Assembly: GCF_029542785.1 (NCBI RefSeq)
Contig: NC_083375.1
Coordinates: forward strand, 558,001 to 622,000
Direction of reading: 5' to 3'
Source of the DNA: Malassezia japonica
Taxonomy: Eukaryota; Basidiomycota; Malasseziomycetes; Malasseziales; Malasseziaceae
DNA: 64,000 nucleotides
Shown: in pieces, positions 51,815 through 61,375 of the stretch
Layout: every line of letters starts with the position of its first letter
How positions within the stretch are numbered: position 1 is the first letter of the stretch
Position numbers and translations under genes: made by a program
Notes under the pieces: model-generated
Database searches by the model: none
What the model was told of the DNA's origin: nothing
What the model saw: the letters and a program-made list of their open reading frames with translations, nothing else

Positions 51815-53544
51815 TCATCCCGACCATTCGATGGTCTTCAAGTCAATACCGTCCTGGACCATCTCCCACAGCGGGCTAAGCTCGCGCAGGCGGTTGACGA
51901 CCGCCACGATCTTGTCGCACACAAAGTCGATCTCCTCCTCGGTGGTGAAGCGGCCAATACCGAAGCGTAGCGACGAGTGCGCGTTGGCATCGTCGAGGCC
52001 GAGCGCACGCAGGACGTACGACGGCTCGAGCGAAGCAGAGGTGCAAGCCGAGCCCGACGACAGACAAATGTCCTTGAGGGCCATCAGGAGCGACTCGCCC
52101 TCAATGTACTGGAACGTGAGGTTGTTGCAGCCGGGGTAGCCCTCGGGGTCGCCGTTCAAAAGCACCATCTCGACGCGCGACATGATATTGTCGCGCAGGC
52201 GCTTCGAGAGGGCGGAAATGTGCGCATGGTCGTACTGTAGGTTAGTATCTCTGCCCAGAGCACTGCCTGCCGATCTCAAGTTCCCTGCAGTAGCTGGCCC
52301 TCACTCATCGATGCAAAGCACCATCGTGTGAAAGACGTGCACTGCATAGGTCGCACAAGCGCCACATGGGCCTCGCGCACCTGCGCAGCGCACGTAGCAT
52401 GCACTAGGGGGGCCTGTGCCGTTTCATCTTTGACCGGCAGGCAATGAAAAATACGTACCGCCATCTCGTTCTTGGCGAGGCGCGCGGCTTCACCAAAGCC
52501 CACAACCAAGGGAGTCGCGAGCGTACCGCTGCGCAGACCACGCTCCTGGCCACCACCGCTGATCAGCGGCTCCAGACGGACACGCGGGCGACGGCGCACA
52601 AAGCAGGCGCCGATGCCCTTGGGGCCGTACAGCTTGTGGCTCGACATGGACATCAGGTCGATCCCGGCCTCGTTCACGTCGATCGGGATCTTGCCGAGGG
52701 CCTGCGCGGCGTCGGTGTGGAAGAAGGGCTTGGGCGTACCCTTGCCCAGCTCCTTGGCGAGGTCGTGGCCGTAGGTCTTGAGCATCTGGCCAATCTCCTT
52801 GATGGGCTGAATCACACCGATCTCGTTGTTGACGGTCATGATCGACACCACCGCGGTCGTAGGACGCAGCGCCTGCTTGAGCTGGTCCAGGTCCACCTGG
52901 CCGTTCTCCTGCACCGGCAGGTAGGTCACCTCGAATCCCTCCTCCTGGAGGGCACGGCACGAGTCAAGCACACACTTGTGCTCCGTCTGCGTCGTGATAA
53001 TGTGGTTCTTCTTCGAATGGTAAAAGTGCGCCACACCCTTGAGCGACATGTTGTTCGACTCGGTGGCACCCGACGTGAAGATGACCTCTTTGGGGTCCGC
53101 CGCAATCAAGTCGGCAATGTGCTTGCGCGCCGACTCGGTAGCGGACTCCGACTCCCAGCCATAGGCGTGCGTGCGCGAATGGGGGTTGCCGTACTGGTCC
53201 ATGTAGAACGGCATCATGGCGTCCAGCACACGGGGGTCGACCGGCGTGGTGGACTGCGCATCGAGGTAGATGGGGCGCTCAGCAGGACGCAGCTTGTCCT
53301 CAGTCTCAAGTACACGACTGAAGATCTCCTCGTTGGTCACAGGGAGGGCGTCGCCATCGGCGTCGGCATTCGCCACACGACCGCCACTGCGCTTGCCGCG
53401 CTCCTCTTCGAGGATCGTCGCCATAGGCGACTGCGCAGTCGCAGTCACATAGCAGCGGGGGGCACTAGCCACACTCGTGGCAAGCGCCTGGCGGTATGCA
53501 GGGCGGGCCGCAGACACGCCCCTACGAAGTGCACTCACAATCAT
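51815..53544 (-). CDS. NFS1: Mitochondrial cysteine desulfurase Nfs1
   Basis: PLP enzyme that supplies sulfur for iron-sulfur clusters and tRNA thiolation. Exons 53544-52459 and 52234-51815 give 501 aa. A basic leader is followed by [20 protein letters not shown], the PLP lysine in [26 protein letters not shown], and the persulfide cysteine in [17 protein letters not shown]. The C terminus ends [18 protein letters not shown], as in most Nfs1 proteins. The single intron (52458-52235) is 224 nt, ten times the usual length here, with 5' GTACGT and 3' CTAACCTACAG. Its first 60 codons happen to be open, but they bear no similarity to Nfs1. Confidence 0.95.
52235..52458 (-). other. Unusually long 224-nt intron in NFS1
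   Basis: The longest intron in the window. Donor GTACGT and branch/acceptor CTAACCTACAG are standard. I saw GATGA-like boxes but no paired CTGA box, so no C/D snoRNA can be claimed. Confidence 0.8.
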
Positions 53545-53668
53545 GGTCGCACGTCGAAAATCCACTCTCGTCGCAGCGGCGATTTCGGCCGAAAATCGCC
53601 GCGGCGGAGCTCCACGCGGAGAATGCCCAGGCAGGCCTACAACGTCTAGCTAGAATACAGCGCGGGTG

Positions 53669-54663
53669 CTAAAACGTCTCGGTCTCGTCCAGCGGCTCGG
53701 CCTCGTCGGCAACATCCGGGAGCTCGAAACCCTCTTCGGTTTGGTACAGCACGCCCTGGATCTGCTTGAGCGTGTCCGACTCGGCGGCATCAGGCGCCTC
53801 GGCGCCTTCGCCCGCCTCTTCGAGCGCCCGCGCGAGCTCGGCCAGGCGCTCCTGTACCAGAATTTCCACGTCACGTAGTTTCCCAAAGTAAAAGTCGCGC
53901 TCGCGCTCGAGGCTGTCGACGCTCACCTTCATCTCGTCGATCTCGGCGGTGAGCTGGTTGATGGTCTCGTTCGAAAGAGCCGAGGCAGAGGGGGCACGCG
54001 ACGGCGCGCCGCCACGCGCGACCGACATGCGCCGCGCCGCGGGGTTCGTGGTCGACGCAGGGCGCTGCACCGGTGCCGTACTCTGGCGGGGCGCCGCAGG
54101 CTGGCGGGGGACGGGGGGAACCGTGCTCTGGCGCGACGCCGTGTTGACGCGGCCGCCGACACTCGGGCGAGGGCCCATACTGGGGCGCGCGCCGCCGACA
54201 CTCGGGCGGGGGCCGACGCTGGGACGCGGCCGGCCGGCGGCCGATCCCGCACGCGACGGCGCCGCAGCGCGACGCTCCTCGGCCTCGTATCCGTCACCTG
54301 CGTAGTTCATGTCCCAGAACTTCTTGAGCCACTGCAGGAACTCGAGGTTGTCCTGCATCTTGCAGCGCACGAGGCGCTCCACAGGAATCGGCTTGTCGAT
54401 GCGGTTGCGCTGGAACACGGTCTGCAGGATCTTGTAGTTGGCCGTCGACTCGTACTCGTGTTTGGCCGCAAAGTTAATCCTCGACATGGGCACGTTGCCT
54501 GCGTTAGTCACAGCACCTACCGTAGATGGAGTCAATCACCTGCGCATACGCGGCGCCTGAATCAGTATAAGAACGTACCATTACCACACTGCTCCACCTT
54601 GGTGTAGTTCAGCGCGAGGAGCTCATTGATCCACCCAATTAACTCGGTACGGGAGGCGGCCAT
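53669..54663 (-). CDS. Microtubule plus-end protein EB1 (Bim1/Mal3)
   Basis: EB1 proteins track growing microtubule ends. Exons 54663-54579, 54556-54521 and 54498-53669 give 316 aa; both introns are 22 nt (54578-54557; 54520-54499 with 5' GTAGGT). The calponin-homology domain reads SRTELIGWINELLALNYTKV, EQCGNGAAYAQVIDSIYGNV, and LEFLQWLKKFWDMNYAGDGY. The linker has repeats of PRPSVG type. The EB1 C-terminal coiled coil has RERDFYFGKLRDVEILVQ and ends DETETF rather than the EEY/F seen in animals. The 36-nt middle exon is one of the smallest in the window. Confidence 0.93.
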
Positions 54664-54717
54664 CTTGGAGCGTCGTGACCAAGGCACAGCGACAATACCA
54701 ACACCCCCGCGCGTTAT

Positions 54718-54734
54718 CACGTGGAAAGCACGTG
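54718..54734. promoter_or_regulatory. CACGTG pair upstream of the EB1 gene
   Basis: CACGTG at 54718-54723 and 54729-54734, spaced 11 bp, in the 72-bp gap between the TEX1 stop and the EB1 start. Confidence 0.5.
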
Positions 54735-54735
54735 G

Positions 54736-55880
54736 CTATGACGGCACGCTATAGAGCCAGATCGGCGTGGTGCGCGCGGCGGCGGCGGGCGCGGCGCTAG
54801 CGGTTTCCGTGCCGCTGTATGCAAGCAGCAGCTTGGAGGGGTGCCAGGCCACCGAGTTGATCGTGGCACTGACGGGAATCTGGTGCGCGACGCGCCCAGA
54901 CGCCATCGACATGAGGTGCACCTCGGCGTCCTCGCCGCCGGCCGCGAGCCACTCGCCGTCGTAGGAAAAGTCGAGGCTGCGTGCGGGGAACTTGAGCGAA
55001 GAGTAGACTTGCAGCGACTCCCACTCGGCCGCGTCCCACACGGCAATGGTGCTGTCCGCAGCACCGGTCGCGACGACGCGCGACGTAGGGTCCCATTGGA
55101 TACAAAAGATAGCAGCAGGGTGCACAGGGCGTACCAGCGCGCACTCCCAGTCGGGGTGCATGCCTTCGCGGGGTGTAATCGTCGGCGCAGGCGCGCCGTC
55201 GCGCGGCACACGCAGAAAGCTGATGCTACCACTGCCCATCGGTAGCAGCAACAGCGACCCATCCGGCGCCCACGCCAGCTCGTTGATCTCCTCGCGATTC
55301 ACAGAGCCATCCTTGATAGTTTGTGCCAGCGCACCGCGCTCGGCGTCAATTAACACGACCGTCTCGCTCTTGTCGCCCGCAGCGAGCTGCCTGCCATCCG
55401 GGCTGTAGGCCAGGTTGATATTGCTCCCGGGTGTGTGGATGACGTGCGCCGCGGCAGGTGCGCGCAGGTCCCACAGCCGCACCGTCTTGTCAGTGCTGCC
55501 GGTGGCGAGCAGTTCGGGGTGGGCAGGGTTGCACGCGATCGCCGAAATCTGGTCCGTATGCCCAGCAAGCTCTTTGGTCGTCCGCACATCCGTCTGCGTT
55601 AGATGCCACACGTACACTCCGCTCGGGATTCCACACGCGCGCAATCCGGTCATGCCCGCCGCTCACGAGCGCGTCGCCATTCGCGCTCCATGCCAGCGCA
55701 CGGATGCCAAGGCGGTGGCCGCCGCGCAGCTCTTTAGGCTGTGTCGCACTTGAAAAGTGGGGGTACTGCGTTAGACAAGATACATACCGACAGGCCGCGG
55801 CGCGTAAAGAACCACGCATCGCTTGGCGCGTCCTCCAACGCCCCGACCGAACGCGGCACACTCTCCGCGGTCGTCGCCAT
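54736..55880 (-). CDS. TEX1: THO complex WD40 subunit Tex1 (THOC3)
   Basis: Tex1 is the WD-repeat subunit of THO/TREX, which couples transcription to mRNA export. Exons 55880-55788, 55765-55616 and 55593-54736 give 366 aa; both introns are 22 nt. About six WD40 repeats are visible: KELRGGHRLGIRALAWSANG, then HDRIARVWNPER; LAGHTDQISAIACNP, then STDKTVRLWDLRAP; FCIQWDPTSRVVATGAADST, then IAVWDAAEW. THOC3 family features include YSPDGRQLAAGDKSETVVLI and EINELAWAPDGSLLL. It is head-to-head with the first Gre2-like gene, only 39 bp apart. Confidence 0.85.
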
Positions 55881-55919
55881 AACGAAGACCTCCACTCGGC
55901 CGATCACCTCCGCGTCACG

Positions 55920-56945
55920 ATGAGCACGGTACTGGTGACGGGTGGATCCGGCTATGTCGGCATCCATGTGATTGTGCGGCTGCTTCAAGAAGGCCACAAG
56001 GTGCGCACGACCGTGCGCAAGCTTTCGCGAGCAGACGACGTGCGCGCGATGCTGAAAGAGGCCAAGGTCGAGCCTGGGGACGCATTGACCTTTTTCGAGG
56101 CCGAACTGATGTCTGACCAAGGCTGGAAAGAGGCGGTAGAGGGCTGCGACTATGTGATGCATGTGGCCTCGCCGTTCCCCCTGACGCAGCCCAAGGACGA
56201 GAACGAGCTGATTGTGCCTGCGCGCGAAGGCGCGCTCCGTGTGCTCCGTATGGCGCGCGACGCCCACGTCAAGCGCGTCGTCCTCACGTCGTCGTTTGCC
56301 GCGGTGGGCTACGGGCAACCTGTCAAGGACATGCCGTTTACGGAAGAGGACTGGACCAATACCGAGGCGCCTGGCGTCAAGCCGTACGTCAAGTCGAAGA
56401 CCATTGCCGAGCGTGCGGCTTGGGACTTTATCGAGAAAGAGGGCGGAGCGATGGAGCTTACTGTGCTCAACCCCGTCGGCATATTTGGGCCGGTGCTGGG
56501 CTCGACCATTTCGACCTCGATCGAGCCCGTGAAGCTCATGATCAACGGCATGCCTGCTGTGCCTCACATTACGTTTGGCGTGGTCGACGTACGCGATCTC
56601 GCTGACCTGCATGTGCGTGCCATGACCTCGCCTGCTGCCAAAGGCGAGCGCTTCATTGCAGTCGGCGACAATGGCGTGTCGATGATCGACGGTGCGAACG
56701 AGCTTCGCAAGCACCTGGGCGACAAAGGCCAGCGTTTGCCGCACTACGAGATCCCCGACTGGATCGTGCGTTTGCTCGGCTACGTCAGCGGACCGGCGGC
56801 GTCCGCTGCCCAGCACCTCGGGCCTGTGCGCGCGGCGAGCTCGGCCAAGGCCGAGCGCCTCTTGGGCTGGAAGTCGCGCGGATACAAAGAGTCAATTGAC
56901 GACACGGCGGACAGCCTCTTCAAGTACGGTGTTGTGAATGTGTAG
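55920..56945 (+). CDS. Gre2-like NADPH-dependent aldehyde/ketone reductase, copy A
   Basis: Extended short-chain dehydrogenase of the methylglyoxal reductase / dihydroflavonol reductase family, 341 aa, intronless. Rossmann motif VLVTGGSGYVGIHVIVRLLQ; catalytic Ser in VVLTSSFAAVGYG; Tyr156 and Lys160 in PYVKSKTIAERAAW. It is close in sequence to copies B (57042) and C (60187), so this is a local gene family. Physiological substrate is unknown. Nothing but 39 bp separates it from TEX1. Confidence 0.92.
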   Translation: MSTVLVTGGSGYVGIHVIVRLLQEGHKVRTTVRKLSRADDVRAMLKEAKVEPGDALTFFEAELMSDQGWKEAVEGCDYVMHVASPFPLTQPKDENELIVPAREGALRVLRMARDAHVKRVVLTSSFAAVGYGQPVKDMPFTEEDWTNTEAPGVKPYVKSKTIAERAAWDFIEKEGGAMELTVLNPVGIFGPVLGSTISTSIEPVKLMINGMPAVPHITFGVVDVRDLADLHVRAMTSPAAKGERFIAVGDNGVSMIDGANELRKHLGDKGQRLPHYEIPDWIVRLLGYVSGPAASAAQHLGPVRAASSAKAERLLGWKSRGYKESIDDTADSLFKYGVVNV

Positions 56946-57041
56946 GTTATGTGCTTTTCCTGTTCTGTATTGGTTTCCGTTGGCCTAAGCGCATTTTTGT
57001 AGCCAGATCCACTTTATCTCCGCTTCCTGCATTTGTCTCCG

Positions 57042-58058
57042 ATGAGCACCGTGCTTGTGACGGGAGGCTCGGGCTTCCTGGGAAGCCATGCGATTGTAAG
57101 GCTGTTGCAGGAGGGATACAAGGTCCGCACAACGATCCGGAACCTCAGTCTCGAAGAGGATGTCTGCACAATGATCCGCAATGGCGGCCAAGACCCTACC
57201 GGCGTCACTTTTATTATCGCCAACCTCGACGAAGACGCGGGCTGGAACGAGGCAGCGCAGGGGTGTCAATACGTCTGGCACATTGCCTCGCCATTCTCGC
57301 TGGTGGGTGGCGATGAGGAGTCCATGGTCCGGACGGCGCGCGACGGGACACTCCGCGTCCTGCGCGCCGCTCAGAATGCGGGGGTCAAGCGTGTGATCCT
57401 TACGTCGTCGTTTGCCGCGGTGGGCTACGGCCTGCCGTACAAAGACAAGGTCTTTACCGAGGACGACTGGACGGACCTCGACGGTCCGTACGTCATTCCT
57501 ATGTTCAAGTCCAAGACACTTGCCGAGCGGGCCGCCTGGGACTTTGTCAAGCAAGGCGGTCCTGAGCTCGTGACGATCCAGCCTGTGGGCATGTTTGGCC
57601 CACTGCTCAGCTCCAAGTACTCCAACTCGTTCGGGACGTTGAAGAGCATGATTGAGGGCATGCCCGGCGTGCCGCGCATGTACCTCGGTGTCGTCGACGT
57701 GCGCGACGTGGTTGACCTGCACCTGCGTGCGATGCGCACAGACAAGGCGAATGGCCAGCGGTTCCTCGCCTCGAGCAACAGCGCAGTGCCTATGCTGGAC
57801 GTCGCCAACGAGCTGCGCACGCACCTCGGCGAAGCCGGAAAGCGTGTGCCGACACGCGAGCTCCCCGACCTGCTCGTACGCTTCATGGGCTGGTTCAGCG
57901 CGCAGGCAAACCTGGCAGCCATGTACCTTGGCATTGCGCGCAATGTCAGTGCCGATAAAGCGCGCACCGAGCTGGGATGGGCGCCGCGGGCGTACCAAGA
58001 CACGCTGCGCGACGCAGTCGACAGCATGCTCCGTTTCGGTGTCGTATCCCCTTCATAG
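57042..58058 (+). CDS. Gre2-like reductase, copy B, catalytic tyrosine replaced by Met
   Basis: Intronless, 338 aa, 96 bp downstream of copy A and on the same strand. The Rossmann motif VLVTGGSGFLGSHAIVRLLQ and the Ser in VILTSSFAAVGYG are kept. The active-site motif reads PMFKSKTLAERAAW, so the Tyr of PYVKSK is Met154 (ATG at 57501-57503) while Lys is kept. A Tyr four residues before it (GPYVIPM) is out of register. The protein is otherwise intact, so it may bind NADPH without normal reductase activity or use another acid. This is inference from one residue. Confidence 0.9.
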   Translation: MSTVLVTGGSGFLGSHAIVRLLQEGYKVRTTIRNLSLEEDVCTMIRNGGQDPTGVTFIIANLDEDAGWNEAAQGCQYVWHIASPFSLVGGDEESMVRTARDGTLRVLRAAQNAGVKRVILTSSFAAVGYGLPYKDKVFTEDDWTDLDGPYVIPMFKSKTLAERAAWDFVKQGGPELVTIQPVGMFGPLLSSKYSNSFGTLKSMIEGMPGVPRMYLGVVDVRDVVDLHLRAMRTDKANGQRFLASSNSAVPMLDVANELRTHLGEAGKRVPTRELPDLLVRFMGWFSAQANLAAMYLGIARNVSADKARTELGWAPRAYQDTLRDAVDSMLRFGVVSPS

Positions 58059-58081
58059 TCTAGCAATACATCGCATTATAT

Positions 58082-59699
58082 CTACTTTCGCGACTGTGCG
58101 AGCGCACGCAAGAGGTCGCGCGTATCCGCAGGCGCCTGGGGTGCGTCCGAAAGACCCGCCTCGCTCGGCTCGCGGATCCCAGCAAGAACCGTATCGAGCC
58201 GCTCCTGCGCTGCTGCCGACCCCTGCTCGCCGTCGCCGTCGACCGAGCCTAGCCCTGCAAACGACGCGGTGCCTGCCGCAGTGCGCTCCTGGAGCGCCTG
58301 CGATGCGCGTGTCGCAACTTGGCCGAGGTAAGCCTGCGCCACCTCGTCAAGCTGCGCCATCGCATGCAGCCGCATCCCAATCTTGTCCACAGAAAACTCG
58401 AGCGCGTCGAGCCGTGCGTCGGACTCGGTGCCACGCACTTGCGTCGCGGGCGTCGAGCCATTGCGCTTTGCCACCACAGCCTCCTGCAACTCGTCGACGG
58501 AACGCAGGACATCTTCGGCCAGTTCGAGCTGCTCGCGCGTCTCTGCATCGAGGTCGCTCACCGTCCAGGCAAGCTCGCGCTCGACGACGTCCTCGGGCAC
58601 CTGGCCCATAAGCGCCAGCTCAATCTCGCGCGAAATACCTTGGTCCTCGTCTAGCTCATCGGCCGCACTTGCGCGGCCTTTGCGGCGCGTCTTGGGCTCG
58701 CGCACCTCGGCGTGGAGCTTGTCGAGCGCGTCGGCTTCGGTGTGGATACGGTACACGTCCTTCTCTTGCTCTTCCCATGCGGCGAGCTCGTCGCGCAGCA
58801 GCGCGAGCATGCCTTCTCGCTGCTCCGACGCCTGCTTGTTTGACTCATTGCGGGGATGCGGTTGCAGCGACTGGCCTTTCTCTCGTGACTGGTGCAGCCA
58901 ACTAATGCCGATCAGCCCATCGTTCAGGTCGCGTAGGGTATCATCAATTACTTTGCGGATCATGGGCGCCGCTTCGGCAAACTTTTGGGTCTCTTGGTCC
59001 GTCAGCACGCCGGAAACGCGCGCAGGCACGTCGTCTAAAAGTGCCAGCTCTTTCTGGCGCGTGCTCGACTTGCCGGGGGGCTTGGGCATCGGCTCCTCGC
59101 CCAGTGCCTGTGCCATTGAGCGGTGCAGCGCCCAGTTTAGCAGCATCTTCATGCGAACGACCGGCGGCATCTGGTCGCTCAGGTGCCGATACAAGTGCTG
59201 GTCAGGCACACTAATATGGGGATACGCAGGCGTGCCGTCGCGCAAACTCGACATGCGACGCTGCCCTTTGATGCTCATGCTGTTTCTCCGCGAACCCGAC
59301 ACGGGAGGACGCGAGCGTGTGCTGGCTCGAGGCGCAGGACCCAAGCCCAAGGCTTGCGCCGAGGTGCTGGGCGGATCGCCACGCGCCGATCGCCCCAAAT
59401 CGCCCGTGCGTGTGCCGCTGCTCTCTGCCACATCGCGCCGCCGCGCGCGACTCACAGGCGCATTAGTTTCGCGCGTAAATACGAGGCCGTCGACATTTTC
59501 TTCGCGGAGCGCTGCGTGAGTGGGGCGACGTACCCTTTCGTGTACCGCGGGGTTCATCTTCTTGGCCAGGGCGCCGCTTGCGTGAATCGCCGATAATTTC
59601 GATTTGCGCAGAGAACGACGTATCTGCAGAATTAGGTGGTACAGGCTCCTCGGCGCCCCGTGTGTGAGGCCGCCGGGGGCTCCGTCGCACGCCAGACAT
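58082..59699 (-). CDS. DSN1: Kinetochore MIND/Mis12 complex subunit Dsn1 (Mis13)
   Basis: Dsn1 links the inner kinetochore to Ndc80. Exons 59699-59534 and 59511-58082 (22-nt intron 59533-59512) give 531 aa. The Dsn1/Mis13 core is SVPDQHLYRHLSDQMPPVVR, then MKMLLNWALHRSMAQALGEE, followed by helical coiled-coil segments. The N terminus is basic and Ser/Arg-rich. The splice is required because the two exons lie in different frames and join as TRK-ALREENVDGLVFTRE. It converges on copy B with 23 bp between stops. The function call rests on the W-x-LHR core, so a related coiled-coil protein is possible. Confidence 0.75.
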
Positions 59700-60186
59700 G
59701 CTACGCGCTTCCAAAAGACAACGCGTGTTTGGCGCGAACCCGTCACGTGTCACGTGATGAGAGCGCCTTGGGCAAGCGACGTCGAGGCCGCGGCAGCGCG
59801 TGTTCTGGCAAGACAGGTTGCGTGCTTCTAGAGCCAAGAGGCGAACGTAGCGCATTGTGCTGAAATGACATTCGAATTACATAGGGAAATGTATGCTACG
59901 TATCATGGCTGAGTATTTTAGCCGTCACAGATCGCCAACGATCGGCTCACGACCTCTGGCGCGACGCGAACCACGCTCGACTTGCGCTCGTCTCGCTACT
60001 GAACGCCGCGTCCGAAACTGATTTCAACATCAGCCGCATTGAACACGGGAAAATGAAAAACTCCACGATCGTCGTCGATCCGCGGAGCTCCAATCCGCGG
60101 AGGTCTCGTGAAAGGCCGAGCCGGCCGAGTCGAATAAACTACTAAAGGCCCCGCCCCGCATTCGTCGCTCCACACTTTCACACAGT
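59700..60186. promoter_or_regulatory. Divergent promoter of DSN1 and Gre2-like copy C
   Basis: 487 bp without a gene. CACGTG at 59744-59749 and 59751-59756 (2 bp apart end to start) lies near DSN1. Twin TCCGCGGA palindromes lie near copy C. AATAAACTACTAAAG near 60131 may be a TATA-like or Yap1-like element. Confidence 0.5.
60079..60101. promoter_or_regulatory. Twin TCCGCGGA palindromes upstream of Gre2-like copy C
   Basis: TCCGCGGA at 60079-60086 and 60094-60101, 15 bp apart start to start and 86-108 bp before the ATG. In yeast this sequence is the Pdr1/Pdr3 drug-response element. Whether a Pdr1-like factor exists here is not known from the window. Confidence 0.55.
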
Positions 60187-61212
60187 ATGAGCACGGTTCT
60201 TGTTACGGGTGGCACGGGCTACGTCGCCTCGCATGTCATCCTTCAACTTCTTCGCGATGGCTACCATGTTCGCACGACGGTGCGCAGCCTGACCAAATCG
60301 GATACCGTCCGCGAGATGATCAAAAAGGGCGGCGTCGAGCCCGGCGATCGCCTCACCTTTGTTCAGGCAGACCTCGAGTCGGACAGCGGCTGGAAAGATG
60401 CCACGTCCGGTGCAAAGTATGTGCTCCACGTCGCCTCGCCTTTTCCCCTTGGCGACCCCAAGGACGAGAATGAGCTGATCATTCCCGCTCGTGAGGGTAC
60501 GCTCCGTGTGCTCCGCAATGCGCGCGATGCCGGCGTCAAGCGTGTGGTCGTCACCTCGTCGTTTGCTGCGATCGGTTTTGGTCATGGCCAAAAGGACATC
60601 ACGATGAACGAAGAGATTTGGTCGGAGCCGTCTGGCACAGACGTCACCGCCTACATCAAGTCGAAGCTGGTCGCCGAGCAGGCTGCGTGGAACTTTATTG
60701 AGAAGGAGGGCAAGTCGATGGAGCTTGCTACGGTCAACCCGTACATGATCATGGGCCCTATCCTTGGCCCCAGTGTGGGAAGCTCGGTGGACGTCGTCAA
60801 GAAGATGATGATCGGTCTTCCCGGTGTGCCTCGCCTCTTCTTCGGCATTGTGGACGTGCGCGATCTGGCCGTGCTCGAGATCAAGGCAATGACCTCGGAC
60901 GCTGCCAAGGGCCAGCGTTTCCTCGCATCGAATGACCACATGCTCTCGATGCTCGAAATTGCCAAGATTCTCAAGGAGCACCTCGGCCCGAAGGGCAAAA
61001 ATGTCACGCTCTTCCAGCTTCCTGACTGGCTCGTGCGCATTACGGCGTGTTTCAACGCGGACGCCAAGTCGGCTGCCCCTTACATCGGCATCACGCGCAA
61101 GCTCGACATCAGCAAGGCTGAGCGTCTTCTCGGCTGGAAGACGCGCCCTACGGAGCAGACGCTCGCTGACACGGCCGACAGCCTAATCGACTTTGGCATT
61201 GTCAAGGTGTAA
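60187..61212 (+). CDS. Gre2-like NADPH-dependent reductase, copy C
   Basis: Intronless, 341 aa. VLVTGGTGYVASHVILQLLR (the third glycine of the GxxGxxG motif is Ala), Ser in VVVTSSFAAIGFG, and intact Tyr156/Lys160 in AYIKSKLVAEQAAW. The Gly-to-Ala change is unusual but occurs in other extended reductases. Its promoter carries the twin TCCGCGGA sites, which copies A and B lack, so regulation probably differs. Codon use is strongly C-biased, suggesting high expression. Confidence 0.92.
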   Translation: MSTVLVTGGTGYVASHVILQLLRDGYHVRTTVRSLTKSDTVREMIKKGGVEPGDRLTFVQADLESDSGWKDATSGAKYVLHVASPFPLGDPKDENELIIPAREGTLRVLRNARDAGVKRVVVTSSFAAIGFGHGQKDITMNEEIWSEPSGTDVTAYIKSKLVAEQAAWNFIEKEGKSMELATVNPYMIMGPILGPSVGSSVDVVKKMMIGLPGVPRLFFGIVDVRDLAVLEIKAMTSDAAKGQRFLASNDHMLSMLEIAKILKEHLGPKGKNVTLFQLPDWLVRITACFNADAKSAAPYIGITRKLDISKAERLLGWKTRPTEQTLADTADSLIDFGIVKV

Positions 61213-61375
61213 TGGCCGCACGTGTACATGTTGTGATACACGATGGACTTGTCTCGATCCCATAATCTGAAAGAGAATCCTATGCACATAACCAGTCTTG
61301 CAAGATGCTTCCGAGAACATGTATTGTCTAGAAATCAAAATGCAGTGTCATGTCATTTTCCACTACGAATTCGAC

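Noticed and set aside
52235..52458. C/D snoRNA in the NFS1 intron
   Set aside because: GATGA-like boxes occur, but no CTGA D box is found at a fitting place, so there is no support.
59540..59746. Unspliced N terminus of DSN1 reading on in one frame to 59746
   Set aside because: The frame lacks an ATG of good context there; the 22-nt intron with CTCAC branch joins to a start at 59699 as in the other genes.
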